Below are positions 11,026 through 23,246 of a stretch of 64,000 nucleotides of DNA, piece by piece. Location: assembly GCA_033439685.1 (NCBI GenBank), contig JAUEDM010000001.1, positions 9,114,001-9,178,000 on the forward strand, given 5' to 3'. Source of the DNA: Apodospora peruviana (lineage: Eukaryota; Ascomycota; Sordariomycetes; Sordariales; Lasiosphaeriaceae). How positions within the stretch are numbered: the stretch's first letter is position 1; every line of letters starts with the position of its first letter. Made by a program: the position numbers and the translations under genes. Below the pieces are notes generated by a model. It had not been told where the DNA came from. It did no database searches and saw only the letters and a program-made list of their open reading frames with translations.

Positions 11026-11806
11026 ATGCAGGCCTGCAACCAATGTCGTCAACGAAGACATAGGGTACCTTATGCTCCCCAAAGTCCGTCTTCTCCATTT
11101 GCTAATAATCGCAGTGTGACGGCGGCAGACCGCAATGCGGGAGATACAATACGTTGCGGAACAGTTGCGACTACCCAGGAGCGGCAGGGTTGAGACGCCA
11201 TGCTGGAATTGAGGCCAAACTAAAAGACCTTAGAGAGAATACTTAACGTTCTCATGTCGGGCACAGATGAAGAAGCCCAACGGCTGCTAATGCAAATCCG
11301 ACGTGGGCACGATATCAGCTCGGTCTCCTGCCCATCAAGTACTTTGGCCCCTAAAGCTAGCCGTGGAGGCTCACCTTTGGTCTCTCAGTCACCCACGTTG
11401 GAAGCCCAGGAATTGTTCGACACCCTTCCGCAAGAACCTACATCCGTCATCCGGGCTCCAGACACCAGCTTTCCAAGAGCCTGAAAACAAGCAATTGTGG
11501 GCAGAAGATCTCCTGAGTGGGTATTTCGAGCCCGAGGAACAGGGCTACAACAGCACTGAGGTCTCGACATTTGACATTGGCAACGTACCTTCGCTAGCGC
11601 TGGACTATCGGGGAGAGAACTTCGTGCCTGTAATAGACTATGAAGGCCGTACTTGCAGTCCCGAAAGCCTCCTCTCAGACCTGACATTGCGGGGTCGTCT
11701 GGCATGGGAAGAAGATCGGTCTGATTTTGCATGCAGCCCTTGGGTTTCCTTAGGGATGGCGTCCAGCTCTGTGCCGCCAGAATGCCCAAGTTCAGAACGG
11801 TGTTAG
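11026..11806 (+). pseudogene. Dead Zn2Cys6 transcription factor
   Basis: From the ATG at 11026 the protein begins MQACNQCRQRRHR, interrupted by a 50-nt phase-0 intron (11065-11114, GTACCT...GCTAAT..CGCAG). It continues CDGGRPQCGRYNTLRNSCDY. This is the zinc-cluster pattern C-x2-C-x6-C-x6-C-x2-C-x6-C, except that the fifth Cys is Tyr (TAC at 11145-11147), one G-to-A step from TGC. The frame then reaches a stop. The usual follow-on segment (ILNVLMSGTDEEAQRLLMQI) is found two bases out of register near 11235, in a GA-rich spot. Another frame change near 11480 leads to an acidic tail ending at 11806. With a lost zinc ligand and at least two frameshifts I treat it as a pseudogene. An in-frame ATG at 10936 would lengthen the N-terminus. 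Confidence 0.65.
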
Positions 11807-14800
11807 CTGTCCATCAAGTCCACGGCTTCTGCCCCTTTCTCACAAGTCCGGACGCAACAGTCGTCTTCTCAACAAGTCACCCATTTGTCTAAAGCCTCAA
11901 TTCTCTCCTTTTTGCTTTTGTTGCATCATCCTCTCTTTTACTCCTTGCCCCTTTCTTTCACTCATAACTCTCTTTTACTCTCTCGGCCGCAATCCACGAG
12001 GAATTGCCAACCTACATACTTGGTAAGTCGAATCCGTGACAACATGTAACATCCACTAATGCGTTACACCTTCAGGCGCCGGCAACCATGGAAACACTCA
12101 AACACCTCGTGGTAACCGACTGTCTCAAGCGCTTCGCAACGGGTCCCATCAGCAACCAGGCTACTCAGGAATAAAGGATCTTAAGAGTCTCTCAGACCGC
12201 GCGATGAGCCGGAAGCACACCCGAAAGAAGCTACTCCGCCACCAGAGGCAACCCCGACACCAGCGCAGCTCCGGCCGCCGGTGAACAGCCCGCGCCGGGT
12301 AGCCCATCAGAACTTCAATTACCCTCAGCCATTGCACGAGGGCCCATGCCACCCTGGCTATGTGCGTCCCTGGTCCGCATACCAACCCGCGAGTACTTTG
12401 CGCGCCGAAGAGCAGCTTGCGCTATGAGTAGGCCTGATTGCCTCGCGCTTATGCATCGCAAGCTGGGTATTTTCTGTTCCGCTTCATCCTCCGTGACAGT
12501 TGATGCAGCTTCGAGCGGAGCGATGGAGCCGTCTGCAGGGATGGGTGTGCTAAGCTGCGCTTCCTCCTCATCAAGGCATCTTAAGTTCGGCCAGCCGCTT
12601 AATCTGCGCCACCTTGGCGGCCATCTTCACTTTTCGCCGAGTCGGAAGGCTTTCGCTTTCGTAGCGCCGCGCGGGTCCGGCTTGTTTGCTCCGGGCTTGA
12701 CCCACTCGAGAAGGATATATTAGGACGACCTCAACGAGGGGTTAGAGGACGTGCAGAGCATGTGCGAGCACGCGGCGCGTCATGTCTTGAAACATGGTGA
12801 CTGTGCCGAGGAAGTAGAGAATATCTCTCGCCGTATGACCGAGACCATTTACGATGCAAACCATTACCGGTTTCTCACAGCCTACCCTTGCTATGGGAGC
12901 AGCTGTTCTGCATTTAAATCCTCTTTTACTGCTATCCCATCCTCATCCCTTCAGGTTCTTTTACTGTATTAAACCAAGGAGCTGCTATGGCTTCTTCCAA
13001 CAATGACACTACTTCTACAGAATCAGTTTCCCGTCTTGTACTGCATGACGCCCGCCCTCAATCGACGAACATGTAGATATCGTGGGCTTAAGACCCGCGT
13101 CCAGACCTACGTGCTAGCGATGTGGAAACGGTTGGGTAAGAAAGCTCAAGCAGAAAGAGCTCGAGCTGCAACTTAGATTTCAAGATGTACACGACGATTG
13201 GTACACCGAACCCAAGTAAGACGCCCCATCAGCCTTCGCTGATAACACCAGCAGCTTCCCAGCCGTTGGAATCGCCTTGATAAGAAGAGTGTTTACATAA
13301 CTATCAAGCCAGCCAAGTGCAAACTCAGTATCGGTGCCTTCATCGTTGGCCGCCCGTGACAAACTTTCAAGGAGCAGATTCTCAATATGGCATTCCAAGA
13401 CGAACCCACCAGTTGTGGAAGCTGCGTGAGGCCATGGGAATTGTGGCGGTCGTGGAGGTTGTGCAAGTGGTTGTGGGCGATACCGGCCCGGGCCACATGG
13501 TACGGTTTCTACGCTTTCGGTACCGGGCACTGCGTCAAGCAGCCCCCCAAAGAAGCAGAGACTCGCGGTGTAGCGACATCAGTGGCAGCTCCGACTTCGC
13601 AGGATGGGATAGTTGCTCTGACCTCAGCCCTCGCGAGGTACGGAATGGAAGCGCAGGGGGCCGCGTTGTGACCACTCAACCTGTATATACATAGGTAGGG
13701 CCATCGTTTTCGGCGACATGATGAAAAAAGAGAGAAAACTCAGCTAGTCCGGAGAATAGAGCTGTGGAGCTCTTACCAGCGCCCGAGGAGCCTGGTTGTG
13801 TTTGCAGTACGAGAAAGTCGAACGAACCTGGAATCCAGGGGCAAAGTAAACATCAGAACCCTGCGGGGATGCGCCAAGACGGCGCTCAGGCAACATCCCC
13901 ACACCTAAAGTGAGGACCACTGTGGCGGGGCTCCAAACATTGGCCACAACGGTCCCGCGCTTGAGCGGCGGACACACGAGCGCCATCGCAACCGTGTGAT
14001 GGATGAATCTCCCTCCAAAAGCATTCAAATTGCCAAAGAGCTCCATGTTCTCGGTGCTAGTAAATTCCTACCCTGGGCCCATCCTCGCGATGTGTTAGCC
14101 TATCGGATTGCTTGTGTGACCGCCCAAGGTTAAAGATAAATGGGCTAGAATGTGGCCCTTTGAAGACCGAATGTTGGGCCTGCTGAGCCAAGTTGCGTGA
14201 ATAGTAAACACCACACCCACCCTAACCGTGTTAAAATATAAAAGAGGGCTGGCATCTGCGTTTTATATACTTGTCTTCTCCGTTGAATACGGAATAACTC
14301 CGTTTGCATTTGGACTCATCAGCGGCACAATGGGTTCCAATTCTTGACATCCAAGCATCCGTTTTCCAAAGGCTTCATCCAGATCTCTAGGTCTAATCTT
14401 TATGACCGCCAGACTAGTAGTTTGGTCGGTGACGACCAGCGAATCCCTGGTGCTGTATGTCTTTTGTTTATCTTTTTGCCCTCATTTTTCTTTTTTGTCC
14501 TTCGCGTGGTGGTGAAAACTCGCGACCACTGTGTTAGCCGGCTTACCTTGATAAGCTCCCGGGGTTCTCGGAGCCGGAGCCGGACCTGGAAGTTTAAAGT
14601 GGGGCCGTCCCTGGTCTACTCAGGACAGGACAGCCACATTCTTTGATATGGCACTTTCCTGCAGTATTTATTCCGCAGTTGTTGATCACAGCCCGCCAAT
14701 GAGATGCCGTGTATACCTTATCTGTGGCTGTGAGTCATTCAACAGAGAACCGGGCAGTGCTCCTGCCGTGCTTCCTCTTGCTTCCTCGCCAAGAGTTCAA

Positions 14801-14984
14801 ATCGGTACCCCCCCAAGGGTCGATATATCATTCGCGGGGGTGTGGGCTGACCCGCCTGGGTTAGGTGAGCTCTGGCATAAAACAGTCATCCCCTCACCAA
14901 TTCGGTTCCTGATCTCCTCTCTTCTTTCTTCCTCAGTCATCAACTTCCCTGGTTCCCAAGGGAGACCCCAACACCAAACCACAC
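11807..14984. other. Gene-poor stretch with scattered coding-like scraps
   Basis: No intact gene is visible. Coding-like pieces are: plus strand near 12088 (METLKHLVVTDCLKRFATG, short frame); plus strand 12195-12425, Pro-rich; plus strand 12722-12900 (LEDVQSMCEHAARHVLKHGD); minus strand 13530-13180 (LECHIENLLLESLSRAANDE); and a 100-codon minus-strand ORF at 14046-13744 with coding-like composition (HHTVAMALVCPPLKRGTVVA). None matches a family I know. They could be parts of one or more decayed genes. From 14100 on the sequence is the upstream region of the bZIP gene. Confidence 0.35.
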
Positions 14985-14992
14985 CTATAAAC
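14985..14992 (+). promoter_or_regulatory. TATA-like box of the bZIP gene
   Basis: CTATAAAC lies 40 bp before the first plausible start region of the bZIP transcript, at a typical TATA-to-start distance. If it is used, transcription would begin near 15015-15025, after the in-frame stop at 15007 of the bZIP frame. Confidence 0.35.
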
Positions 14993-15009
14993 TCTCCCGG
15001 CCTCCGTAG

Positions 15010-15837
15010 AGAGGCCGCATCACTCTGCAAGAATGGCAGCAGCAGCAGCATCAGCAGCCGCATGCTCTCGCCTCATCGCCACCCCATTCCAGCCCCAGCA
15101 GCTTGCTCTGGCTTAGCGACCCGGGGCACGACAACAGCTTTCTTTTACAAGAGCCATCATTATCTTCATTTCTGCCAACCACCGATTGGACTGACCTCTC
15201 CGTCCCTCAATTCGACTGCCTCGTTGTGCCAGACCTCGACTTGGACTTTTCTTCCGCTGCCTTCTCATCAGCACCTCAAACAACTTCGCTCACCTCTCCG
15301 AACCTCGACCTATCGCTGGCTGGCTTTCCGTCGCCAATGCACAGCGCCTACCTCGACGCCGACCATTACCACCATGACTCCTCTCCTCCTTCCTCTACCA
15401 CAGTCTTGACGGGTCCCCACTCGACGCCAACTTCATCTCTCCTCGACGGAACCTTGGTCTTCAATCATGGCGACAGCTTGTTTCCAGACCATAGCGTCCT
15501 GACACCCCAATCCGCAACAGGCTCATCTGTCAATCTTGTACCGGGCCTTACTCTCCCAAAGACCACTAGTGGCAAGCGCGGCCGGCCCCCGGCGTCTGAA
15601 TCCGGGAGCGCGTCGCCGGCTGAGGAGGTCATCGTCAAGCGTCAGCGCAACAACCTTGCGGCCAAGAAGTATCGTCAGAAGAAGATCGATCGGATCCAGG
15701 AGCTTGAGGAAGAGGTGGACGACGTCAAGAAGGAACGGGACGAGTTGAGGATTCGACTTGCCAGGCAGGAGGCAGAGACGGCAGCGCTGAGAGAGATGCT
15801 GAAGATGGCGAGTCGGAGTTCGAGTTCTGAGAGTTGA
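15010..15837 (+). CDS. bZIP transcription factor, start codon unresolved
   Basis: The frame is open from 15010 (stop at 15007-15009) to TGA at 15837. The C-terminal 70 residues hold a basic region KRQRNNLAAKKYRQKK and a leucine-zipper heptad series (IQELEEEVDDVKKERDELRI and on), giving a bZIP of the GCN4-like fungal class. Before it lie an AT-hook-like patch (GKRGRPP) and a long Ser/Thr/Pro and acidic segment (DWTDLSVPQFDCLVVPDLDL) that resembles an activation domain. The frame has no AUG before 15337, although upstream codons look truly coding, including a Gln run. A spliced first exon, a near-cognate CUG at 15025, or start at 15337 (166 residues with the whole bZIP) are all possible. Nuclear localisation and DNA binding follow from the family; the target genes are unknown. 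Confidence 0.8.
   Translation, partial: RGRITLQEWQQQQHQQPHALASSPPHSSPSSLLWLSDPGHDNSFLLQEPSLSSFLPTTDWTDLSVPQFDCLVVPDLDLDFSSAAFSSAPQTTSLTSPNLDLSLAGFPSPMHSAYLDADHYHHDSSPPSSTTVLTGPHSTPTSSLLDGTLVFNHGDSLFPDHSVLTPQSATGSSVNLVPGLTLPKTTSGKRGRPPASESGSASPAEEVIVKRQRNNLAAKKYRQKKIDRIQELEEEVDDVKKERDELRIRLARQEAETAALREMLKMASRSSSSES
15033..15116 (+). promoter_or_regulatory. Overlapping upstream ORF in the bZIP leader
   Basis: The first AUG after the TATA-like box opens a 27-residue Ala-rich frame (MAAAAASAAACSRLIATPF...) that ends at 15116, in a frame different from the bZIP. A second AUG at 15062 opens a further out-of-frame ORF to 15409. Both overlap the bZIP coding frame and would hinder AUG scanning to it, if the transcript really starts near 15020. 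Confidence 0.35.
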
Positions 15838-17789
15838 TGGGGGGGGGTGTTAGTGGCTGGTTGTATCTTAAGTGTAGTTCTTTAGCATAATGAAGATTTG
15901 ATTGCTTGTTCAGACGATGTCGGCTCATGACTGAGTTGTTTTCTTCATGATATAGCATCATAGTGATGCTACTGCGTTGTCATAATAGGGAACGATCGGT
16001 TTACATCATGGAGCGGTCTCACGGTGGGATGGTAGGGGTTTGTCATGGGTTCTTACCTGGTACCTTGAACATCGTGTTTTCTTGCAAGGCTCATGATGGA
16101 TGCTGGCCACACTTCAACAAAGAGTTCAATAACTGGGTTCAATTATATATTGTCTAGTTGTCACTATTCATTGTTCACCGAGTATGATCCCGAGGCAATA
16201 AAGCCGACGACGCAGACTAAATTACGCCAACCGCACGATCACCATCGCAATTGCTCACTGCATCTTGCTCCTGCAGGTATTCATCGCGAGAGCACGGCAT
16301 CTCATAATGAGACGGAGTGATTCATTCTTCATCATATAGTTATCTCATCAACATTACCCAAGACGAGCCCATCCTCAGGTCTGGTCTGCCGTCCTACCAA
16401 TCGACTATCTACCTTAGGTACCTCGGGAAGGAGACACCACGAGAATTTCCACGACTACACTGCTGTTAGTCAACCTTGATTTCTCCAGCTTGAATTTCAG
16501 GGTGGGACTTCTTCACTAACAGAGATAGTTTGTACTCGTCCGCTCTTTTCCAGGTTCCGAGGAATTGCAATTTCAGAATTGAAATCTTGGTCGATGACGA
16601 GACACGTTCCTGTCCGGCCAACCCACAAAATTTGTTCCCCTGTTGTTTCCGCCCACATTGAGGTCTCTCTACCTACCTAAACATCATGATAATCTGTTTG
16701 ACTGAGGTGCGTCTTCGTAACTAAGGAAATCCTTTGTCGTTGTTACTGACTTAAAATCAATGGCAGTGTGGTGTAAGACTTGCCAGTTCCCACAATCAGG
16801 TCATGGAGTTTATCATGAGATTTCCACAAGGAGCCTGTTATACAGTTAGTTATACTAGCTGGTACTTGGAACAATGTGTGTTGAATTTCTATCGCGCAAC
16901 ACTGTAGGTCCAAACCCTGTTTACTTAGTAGCGAGTTTCTTCTCTTTTGTCACGAAAGTTGCACGGGGGTTATCTCGAACCCCAAGCGATCGGCTTCGCC
17001 CGGCCCAAGGCGTGCCGCCCGCCCACAGCTGGGTTAATAAGGTGGGTCCCAACTAAATGCCCAATTGGAAGTGTGAACAATGGTGAACAAGAATGAACCA
17101 GAATGAATCATTCTCTGTGTACACCCTATCCCGTTTTCTCCATCCACACCCTCCGTCCCACCCCCAACAACTGGACACGCCGGCAAGTTCCTCGCACAAA
17201 CGTACGTGTACCTAGGGTACCACGCTGCACGCATAGGGCGAGAATCAACGTTTTCCAGGTTGTGCAAAGCCTTTCTTTATATTGTGTTGATGCTTAGTAA
17301 AAAGAAAGCTCCTCCCTGCGTGTAATGCCCTAATTATCCGCTGCGATGACATCAACCCCCGCCAATTAGATGATGATAAGCCCTCAGCTGCTACAGCGGC
17401 TCGCTTTGTATGTCTCCAACCAAGGCGCATTCGCCAAGCAGCCCATGGTATCTCACCCGCACCCTGTTCTTCCATCGCAACACATCATGAGTAAACACAC
17501 TGATTCTCCGTTCCCATTGATCCACTATCAGCCCAATATCAACTAGCCGAGATACTTAGTGAGTCCAACTTCCTTTTCCGCGATGCTACGACAGCCCTCA
17601 GGTTCCTTCCTTATCAAGGAAACCCGTATATTTCCATCCCAGCCAGCCTCTCTAAACAGCACTACATACCCGACATTACTATAGATAGCTCAGGTAAATT
17701 TAAACAAAAGAAAACAAGAACCTCCGGCATGAAAATATCCACACATGCATGTAATTGCACAACAATCCAACTTCAACAGCTACTTCCTT
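15838..17789. other. Intergenic region between bZIP and ABC transporter genes
   Basis: It contains the 3' flanks of two genes that face each other. There are only short ORFs (under 80 codons) without domain signs and no tRNA or repeat that I can see. It is somewhat AT-rich around 16330-16870. Confidence 0.5.
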
Positions 17790-20700
17790 CTATACTTCGC
17801 TCCCGGAACTCTCCAGCTCCTTGCCCTTGCTAGGCTTTCTAGCAAAAAGCCCCTTCACGGCGCCAACACTCTTACCAACCAGCCCGAACAGCGGGCCAAA
17901 TCCAAACGACCACCCTTTGATACGGACCGTGTAAATGAAGAAGTAGACAAGCCTGACAGATCACCAAGTCAATATCATTATATCATGGAAACAAGATCAG
18001 CTTGAGGGGGACACGACTTACATCCAATTGGTCACGCAAAACACCAAAAAGATGCCAAAGTCCCTCCACTTCTCGCTTGGCACAATGTTCAGACTGGTCA
18101 GATACTCGTCGCCGTTGGCATACGGACAGTAGCCGCAGTTCTGCGTGTCATTGGGGTTCGTGAGGTAACCTTGGCCAGCTCGGCGAGCAAAGTCACCGGC
18201 AAACTCGAGACAAGTCTGTCCGTTAGGAGGGTTGAAGTACGCCGCCTCGTTGTCGGCACACCGGACTGTCTGGCCTGTCAGCGTGGCAGCCAGGATGCCG
18301 GCGACAAAGTAAGTCGATGGGTTGAGGTAGTACAGCTAAATCACGCCGCCTTCATCAGCATGGAACATCTTTTATCAAGAAGGAAAACAAGGAAAGACAC
18401 ATACCCAATACCGCCAGAACACATTCAGCTGGCTATACGGCACCACGACACCATTGAACAGCGAGAACATGACCAGGAAAAACGGCAAAACATTGGAAAT
18501 GACCGTGAAGCTTGGTGCCCAGGCGCAAATCCACTGTCCCCAGCTGGCCATGAACAGGAAAAAGAGCAGCGTCATCAGGAAGACGTATCCGGCGGCAGGC
18601 GCATCATACGGCAAGCCGGTGGGCAGGTACCACAGCAGCCAGTACAGCACGCTGGCGATAATTGACCCTGGGATCTCGGAAAGAATCTCAGCCGTGCAGA
18701 ACGCCACCCACCCGTAGATCCTCGACGGGTGCTCTCTCACCTCCCAGAGCGCGCGATTCATGTAGAACTTGGGCAAGACCGCGTTGAGCACAGTGGCGGG
18801 CAACATAATGATCAAGAAACTGGTAAACATGCGGTTCTGCATGTCGGCAATAGTGTCCCCCAGCTTCCAGAACGTGAACCCGTTGAAGACGCCGACCACA
18901 AAGGCGGCGAACAACCGCCCATAGACATACGATGGGTCACGCCACTGGTGAATGAACATGCGCTTGCTGAGCTGAACGACCTGCGTCATCACGGGCGCAG
19001 CAAACTCGTGCTCTGCCACCTTGGACACGTTGTCTGCCGCATCTGTCTCCGCCCTATCGGCCACCTTCTTGATCCGGTCAGCCTTGATGCGTTGGATCTC
19101 GTCCACGAGCTGCCGGTACTCCTTTGAGGCGCGCCACTCCTTGTTCCAGTTGATGCGTTTTCCGTCCGGTTTCCGGCCGACCTTTGCGGCTGTCTCGAGG
19201 ATGAACTCAGCCACGTTCTTGCCTGGTGGACAATCGACGCCACGGTCGGCAAAGTACTTGATGACGGCCGAGCCATTGTCGCCAACAGGGCCAAAGTAGA
19301 AGACGTTGCCGCCCGGATTGAGGGCGAGGATCTGGTCGAACTGCTGGATCAAGTCGGAGGAGGGCTGGTGAATTGTGCAAACAACGGCTTGGCCAGCCGC
19401 ACAGAGCTTGCGCAGGAATCGGACGATCGAAAAAGCAGATTGAGAATCCAGACCGCTCGTCGGCTCATCCAAAAACAGGAGAAGCGAAGGCTTGGCAGCC
19501 AGCTCAACACCAATAGTCAACCGCTTCCTCTGCTCGACACCCAGCGAGTTGATGATGGCGTCCTGGATATCTTGCAGCTCCAAGAGATCGATGATCTTGT
19601 CCACGTATTCAATCTTCTCATGATGAGGTATGTCACGGCTCTGCCTGAGAATGGCAGAGAACTCCAACGCTTCGCGGATGGTGGCCGTTCCGTCGTGCAG
19701 ATCCATCTGCTCAACAAACCCGGTGCTGCGCTGAAACTCAGTCCCCAGTGCCTTGCCGTCCACGAGCATATCGCCGCTGACAACACCAACGGTCTGGCGT
19801 TGCGACAGAGTGTTCAGGAGAGTCGTCTTGCCGGCCCCACTGGCACCCATCAGCGCAACCATGACGCCCGGCTTGGCATACCCATCGACACTGTTGAGCA
19901 ACTTCTTGGGGCCCGCCGGTGTAGGTACGGTGTAACTGATATTCTCCCACGTAAAGACCCGCTCGCTCCTCACAAGCTCGCCAAGGACTTCGTCCTGCGT
20001 GCGAGTGTGCTTGGCCGGCGCCTCAGCCAGACCTGATTCACCCGCGACGCCGCCCTTCTCCTCGTCCGCCTTTGCGGAGACAAACTTGACTTGCTTCTTC
20101 GCCCGCTTGGACCCTTTGAACATAAGGGATCCACCCCCAGGGCCAACAAACGAGAGCAGCTCCGTCGCGAGGACGGTCACGAGAAGGTAGAGAACGGAAA
20201 AGGCAATGACCACACCGAAGTTCCGCCACAGATGCCCGCGTGAGTACTCGAACTGCGAGCTCAGGTAATCGCTGCCAGACACGATACTGCTGCCGATCCG
20301 CGCACCTGGAATGGCACAGCCCTGGTTCTCGATCCCGATCCCAGGGCCCTGGGGAACGAGCTGGCTGGGCGCGCACTCGAGCGTCCTCCCGCTGAACTCA
20401 TTCGTCAGGAGCCCCTCAAAGGCATAACTGACCGGATTGACCCAGTAGAGCCAGCCAAACCAGATCTTTTCCCCCAGAAGCACCGGCTTCGTAATGACGT
20501 ACCCGGTGAAGATGACGAGCAGGTTAAGCGCAATACCCGAGAACCGGACCGCATCGTCGATGGTGGGTGACAGCGATGCCATCATGCGATATAACGCAGT
20601 GAAGCAGAAGGTCGAGGTGTAGACGAACAAGAGATAGATGAAGAACTTGCCCGCGTCGACATCGAGCCCCGTCATAAAGTAGACAATGAGGCAGAAAATG

Positions 20701-22787
20701 ATGGCCTGGGAGGCCAGCATGGGGAAATCTGTCAGCGCGCGCGCCAGATTGACGGCGCTGGGCCGGTAGAAGGCGTACTCCTTGTGACGGGCAACGACGA
20801 CGCGACCGGACACGGCTTTCATCAGCTCCGTGAGCTGCAGCCAACCAAGGAAGATGATCGAAAAGAAGACAACACCGCCGCGCACAAAGGTGCCCGATGT
20901 GTCCTCCGGTGTGTTGTAGAACAGTGAACTGACGACGAACCCATTGCTGACGATGATGAAATATTTCGTGTACAGCGAAGTCTTGTCGCCCCAGATGAGC
21001 CAAAACTCACGGCGCGTGCACGCCAGAACCTGCTTCCAAAAGCTGACGGTGTAGTTGGAGTGGTCCGAGACGCGCTTCGACTTCTGCTGCTCGACGCTCT
21101 CCTGGAAAGCCTTGGTATCGGCGTGACCAGTCTGCTGAAGATGGCGCTCAAAGTCCTCCACGTCGGCCAAGACCTTCCTATACGCCTCGCTGGCGCGGAA
21201 GGCTTTCTCGAGCTCCGCGGCCGTCTTGGGACAGCTATCTTCGAACCCTTCGCGGAATTGGCGCGTGTTGGTGTCGCAGATTGATGTCAAAAAGTCAGCG
21301 GTTGTCTGGCGGGGAGGGGCGTAAAATCCAAGGTCGACGAAGTACTGGCGCGCCTCGCTAGCAGGGCCTTGGTAGAGCATGCGGCCTTCATCGATAACAA
21401 GGACCTTGTCCATCAGCTCATAGATGCCTTCTCCGGCCTGATACAGAGTCGTTATCGTGGTACGATCCGAGATGTCCGTCATGATGCGCAACGACTTTGC
21501 GTAATCCAGCGCCGTCGACGCGTCAAGCCCGCGCGTTGAGTTGTCCCAGCAGGCAATCGTGCTCTTGGTGGCCAGGGTCTCAGCGATACTCACACGCTTC
21601 CGTTCACCACCAGAGACTCCCCGCACATAGGCGTCGCCGACGAGGGTGTTCCGGGTGTGCTTGATGGCAAACATGCGCAGCAGTGAGTCGATAATCAGCT
21701 CCATGTCATTTCGAAGGTGCTTTCTGGTCTTGTTGAGCAGGGAGAACTTGAGCGTCTGGCCGACTGTCAAGCTGGGCATGTGCTGGTCGTCCTCGCCGTT
21801 GTAGACGACCTCACCGCGATACTTCTTGCGCGCCTCCTCGGCCGAGATGCCGCTGTACGACACCTCGCCCTCAACGGATGCGTAGGAGCCGCGACTGTTG
21901 GCAACCACCCGCAGAAAAGTGCTGCACCCGCTTCCTGGGCGCCCGAGAACCAACATCATCTCGCCATGGCGGACCACACCGGTGAAGTCGTGAATCAGCG
22001 TGCGCAACGGGGGCTGTCGACCAAACCGAAGCGCAGGAACAAAACTGCACAAAATACGATACAGATCGGGGCCGAAACTGCCCATGATGGCCTCTGGTAG
22101 GGTGCGCACGAAGCTCGCGCTGCTGCTGACGCCCTTGACGGTGAGATTGCGAAAAACGACACCGACCTTCTTGGTCGACTCGCCGGAATCGGTGCGCTTC
22201 TCGAGGTGGCCATCGCGCATGAATTGCTCTAGCTGAAAGTCGTCGTCCTCCTCCTCTTCTGGGGTCGGACCTTCGAGGTCCTCTTCGTCCTCATCCGTAT
22301 CATCAACGGCGGCGGTCGTGGGTCTGCTAGCTCTGGACGTCACGTGTGAAGTGACCCTCCAGAAGAAGCTTTGGCGTCGTGCTTCGGACCCAGCGTGAGA
22401 GGCGACGCGGGAGGCGACGCGTGAAGCAGTGCCGGGACGGGTGGTGCTGCGGGAGCGTGACCGCGTGCGGCCGACGCTCAGCTTGGAGAGCTCTTGCTGG
22501 AGCTCCTCGAACTCACGCATCGCATTTCGCTGGTTGACTGGACCGCCGACATCTCGCTCACCCCAGGTGTAGCTGGGGGAAGAGGATATATTGTCTGGTG
22601 TAGGCTTTTCTGTCGGACCGCTCAGGTCGTTTCCGTCTTTTTCCGCCTCATCCTTTTCCGTATCGTCATCTTCACCTTGGTCTCGGCCATCCTGGTCGCG
22701 ATTTTCTTCTCGATGATGCAGCTCATGCGGATTGACCTCCTCGGCCCGGCGCCGGAAGCTTTCCTCGCCCGGCGTTTGCCCCCACAT
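17790..22787 (-). CDS. PDR/CDR-type ABC-G multidrug transporter
   Basis: There are three exons: 22787-18405, 18335-18022 and 17952-17790, with introns of 69 nt (GTATGT...TTTAG) and 69 nt (GTAAGT...GTCAG). The start is chosen at ATG 22787 because it sits in a perfect GCCACC context. The product is 1619 residues, longer than the usual 1500, owing to a charged, Arg-Ser-rich N-terminal tail of about 200 residues. The order is NBD1-TMD1-NBD2-TMD2. NBD1 has the Cys-type Walker A GRPGSGCST (282-290) and signature VSGGERKR (391-398). NBD2 has a canonical Walker A GASGAGKT (981-988) but a degenerate signature (GVEQRKRLTIGVEL), the asymmetry normal for PDR pumps. The C-terminus shows the extracellular Cys-rich loop and last membrane segment (LVYFFIYTVRIKGWSFGFG). 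The likely role is plasma-membrane efflux of azoles or other toxic lipophiles; the substrate is not readable. Confidence 0.95.
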
Positions 22788-23222
22788 GGTGGCCTGCGTG
22801 TGCGAGGCTTCGGTGCAAGCTAGAATCCAATAAATAAATAAGTTTTTTTGGAATTGGTTCGAGTTGGTCAACAAGGGCGCGTTTTGCTCTCGACGTGTGC
22901 ACGCTGTTATCAGGAAGGTCGTGCCAAGGCCAGAAACAAGATAAGGGGAGTGACGACCTGGAAGCAATTGACAATTGGCAGGCGTGTTCAGTCAGTCTCA
23001 ACGTCACTGCCGCTTCTCTGTTGAGTGAGGGCGGGGCGCGAGAATTGGCAAGATCTCAAACAAAGAAAGCACGAGCCGGCTTGTCACTGCCCGAGTCGAG
23101 AAATCTCAAGACCAAATTCTTGAGGGCAGCCAGCACGCTGGGGCTTCGTGCATTTACATAAACAAGTCTGTCTGGATGCGATGTTCGGATATGTAAGCAA
23201 CCTCAAGCAACCTCAAACCTTC

Positions 23223-23246
23223 GGGGGGGGGGGGGGGGGGGGGGGG
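23223..23246 (+). repeat. Poly-G tract, 24 G
   Basis: An uninterrupted run of 24 G lies 440 bp upstream of the ABC transporter start. On the transporter's sense strand it is a C run. A further 11-G run lies at 23459-23469. Confidence 0.9.

Noticed and set aside
14648..15409. 254-codon ORF overlapping the bZIP gene
   Set aside because: It runs in a different frame over the bZIP activation region; its first half has no coding character. Only its internal AUG at 15062 matters, as a possible uORF.
19368..20036. 222-codon ORF antisense to the ABC transporter
   Set aside because: Shadow of a long GC-rich exon; no domain.
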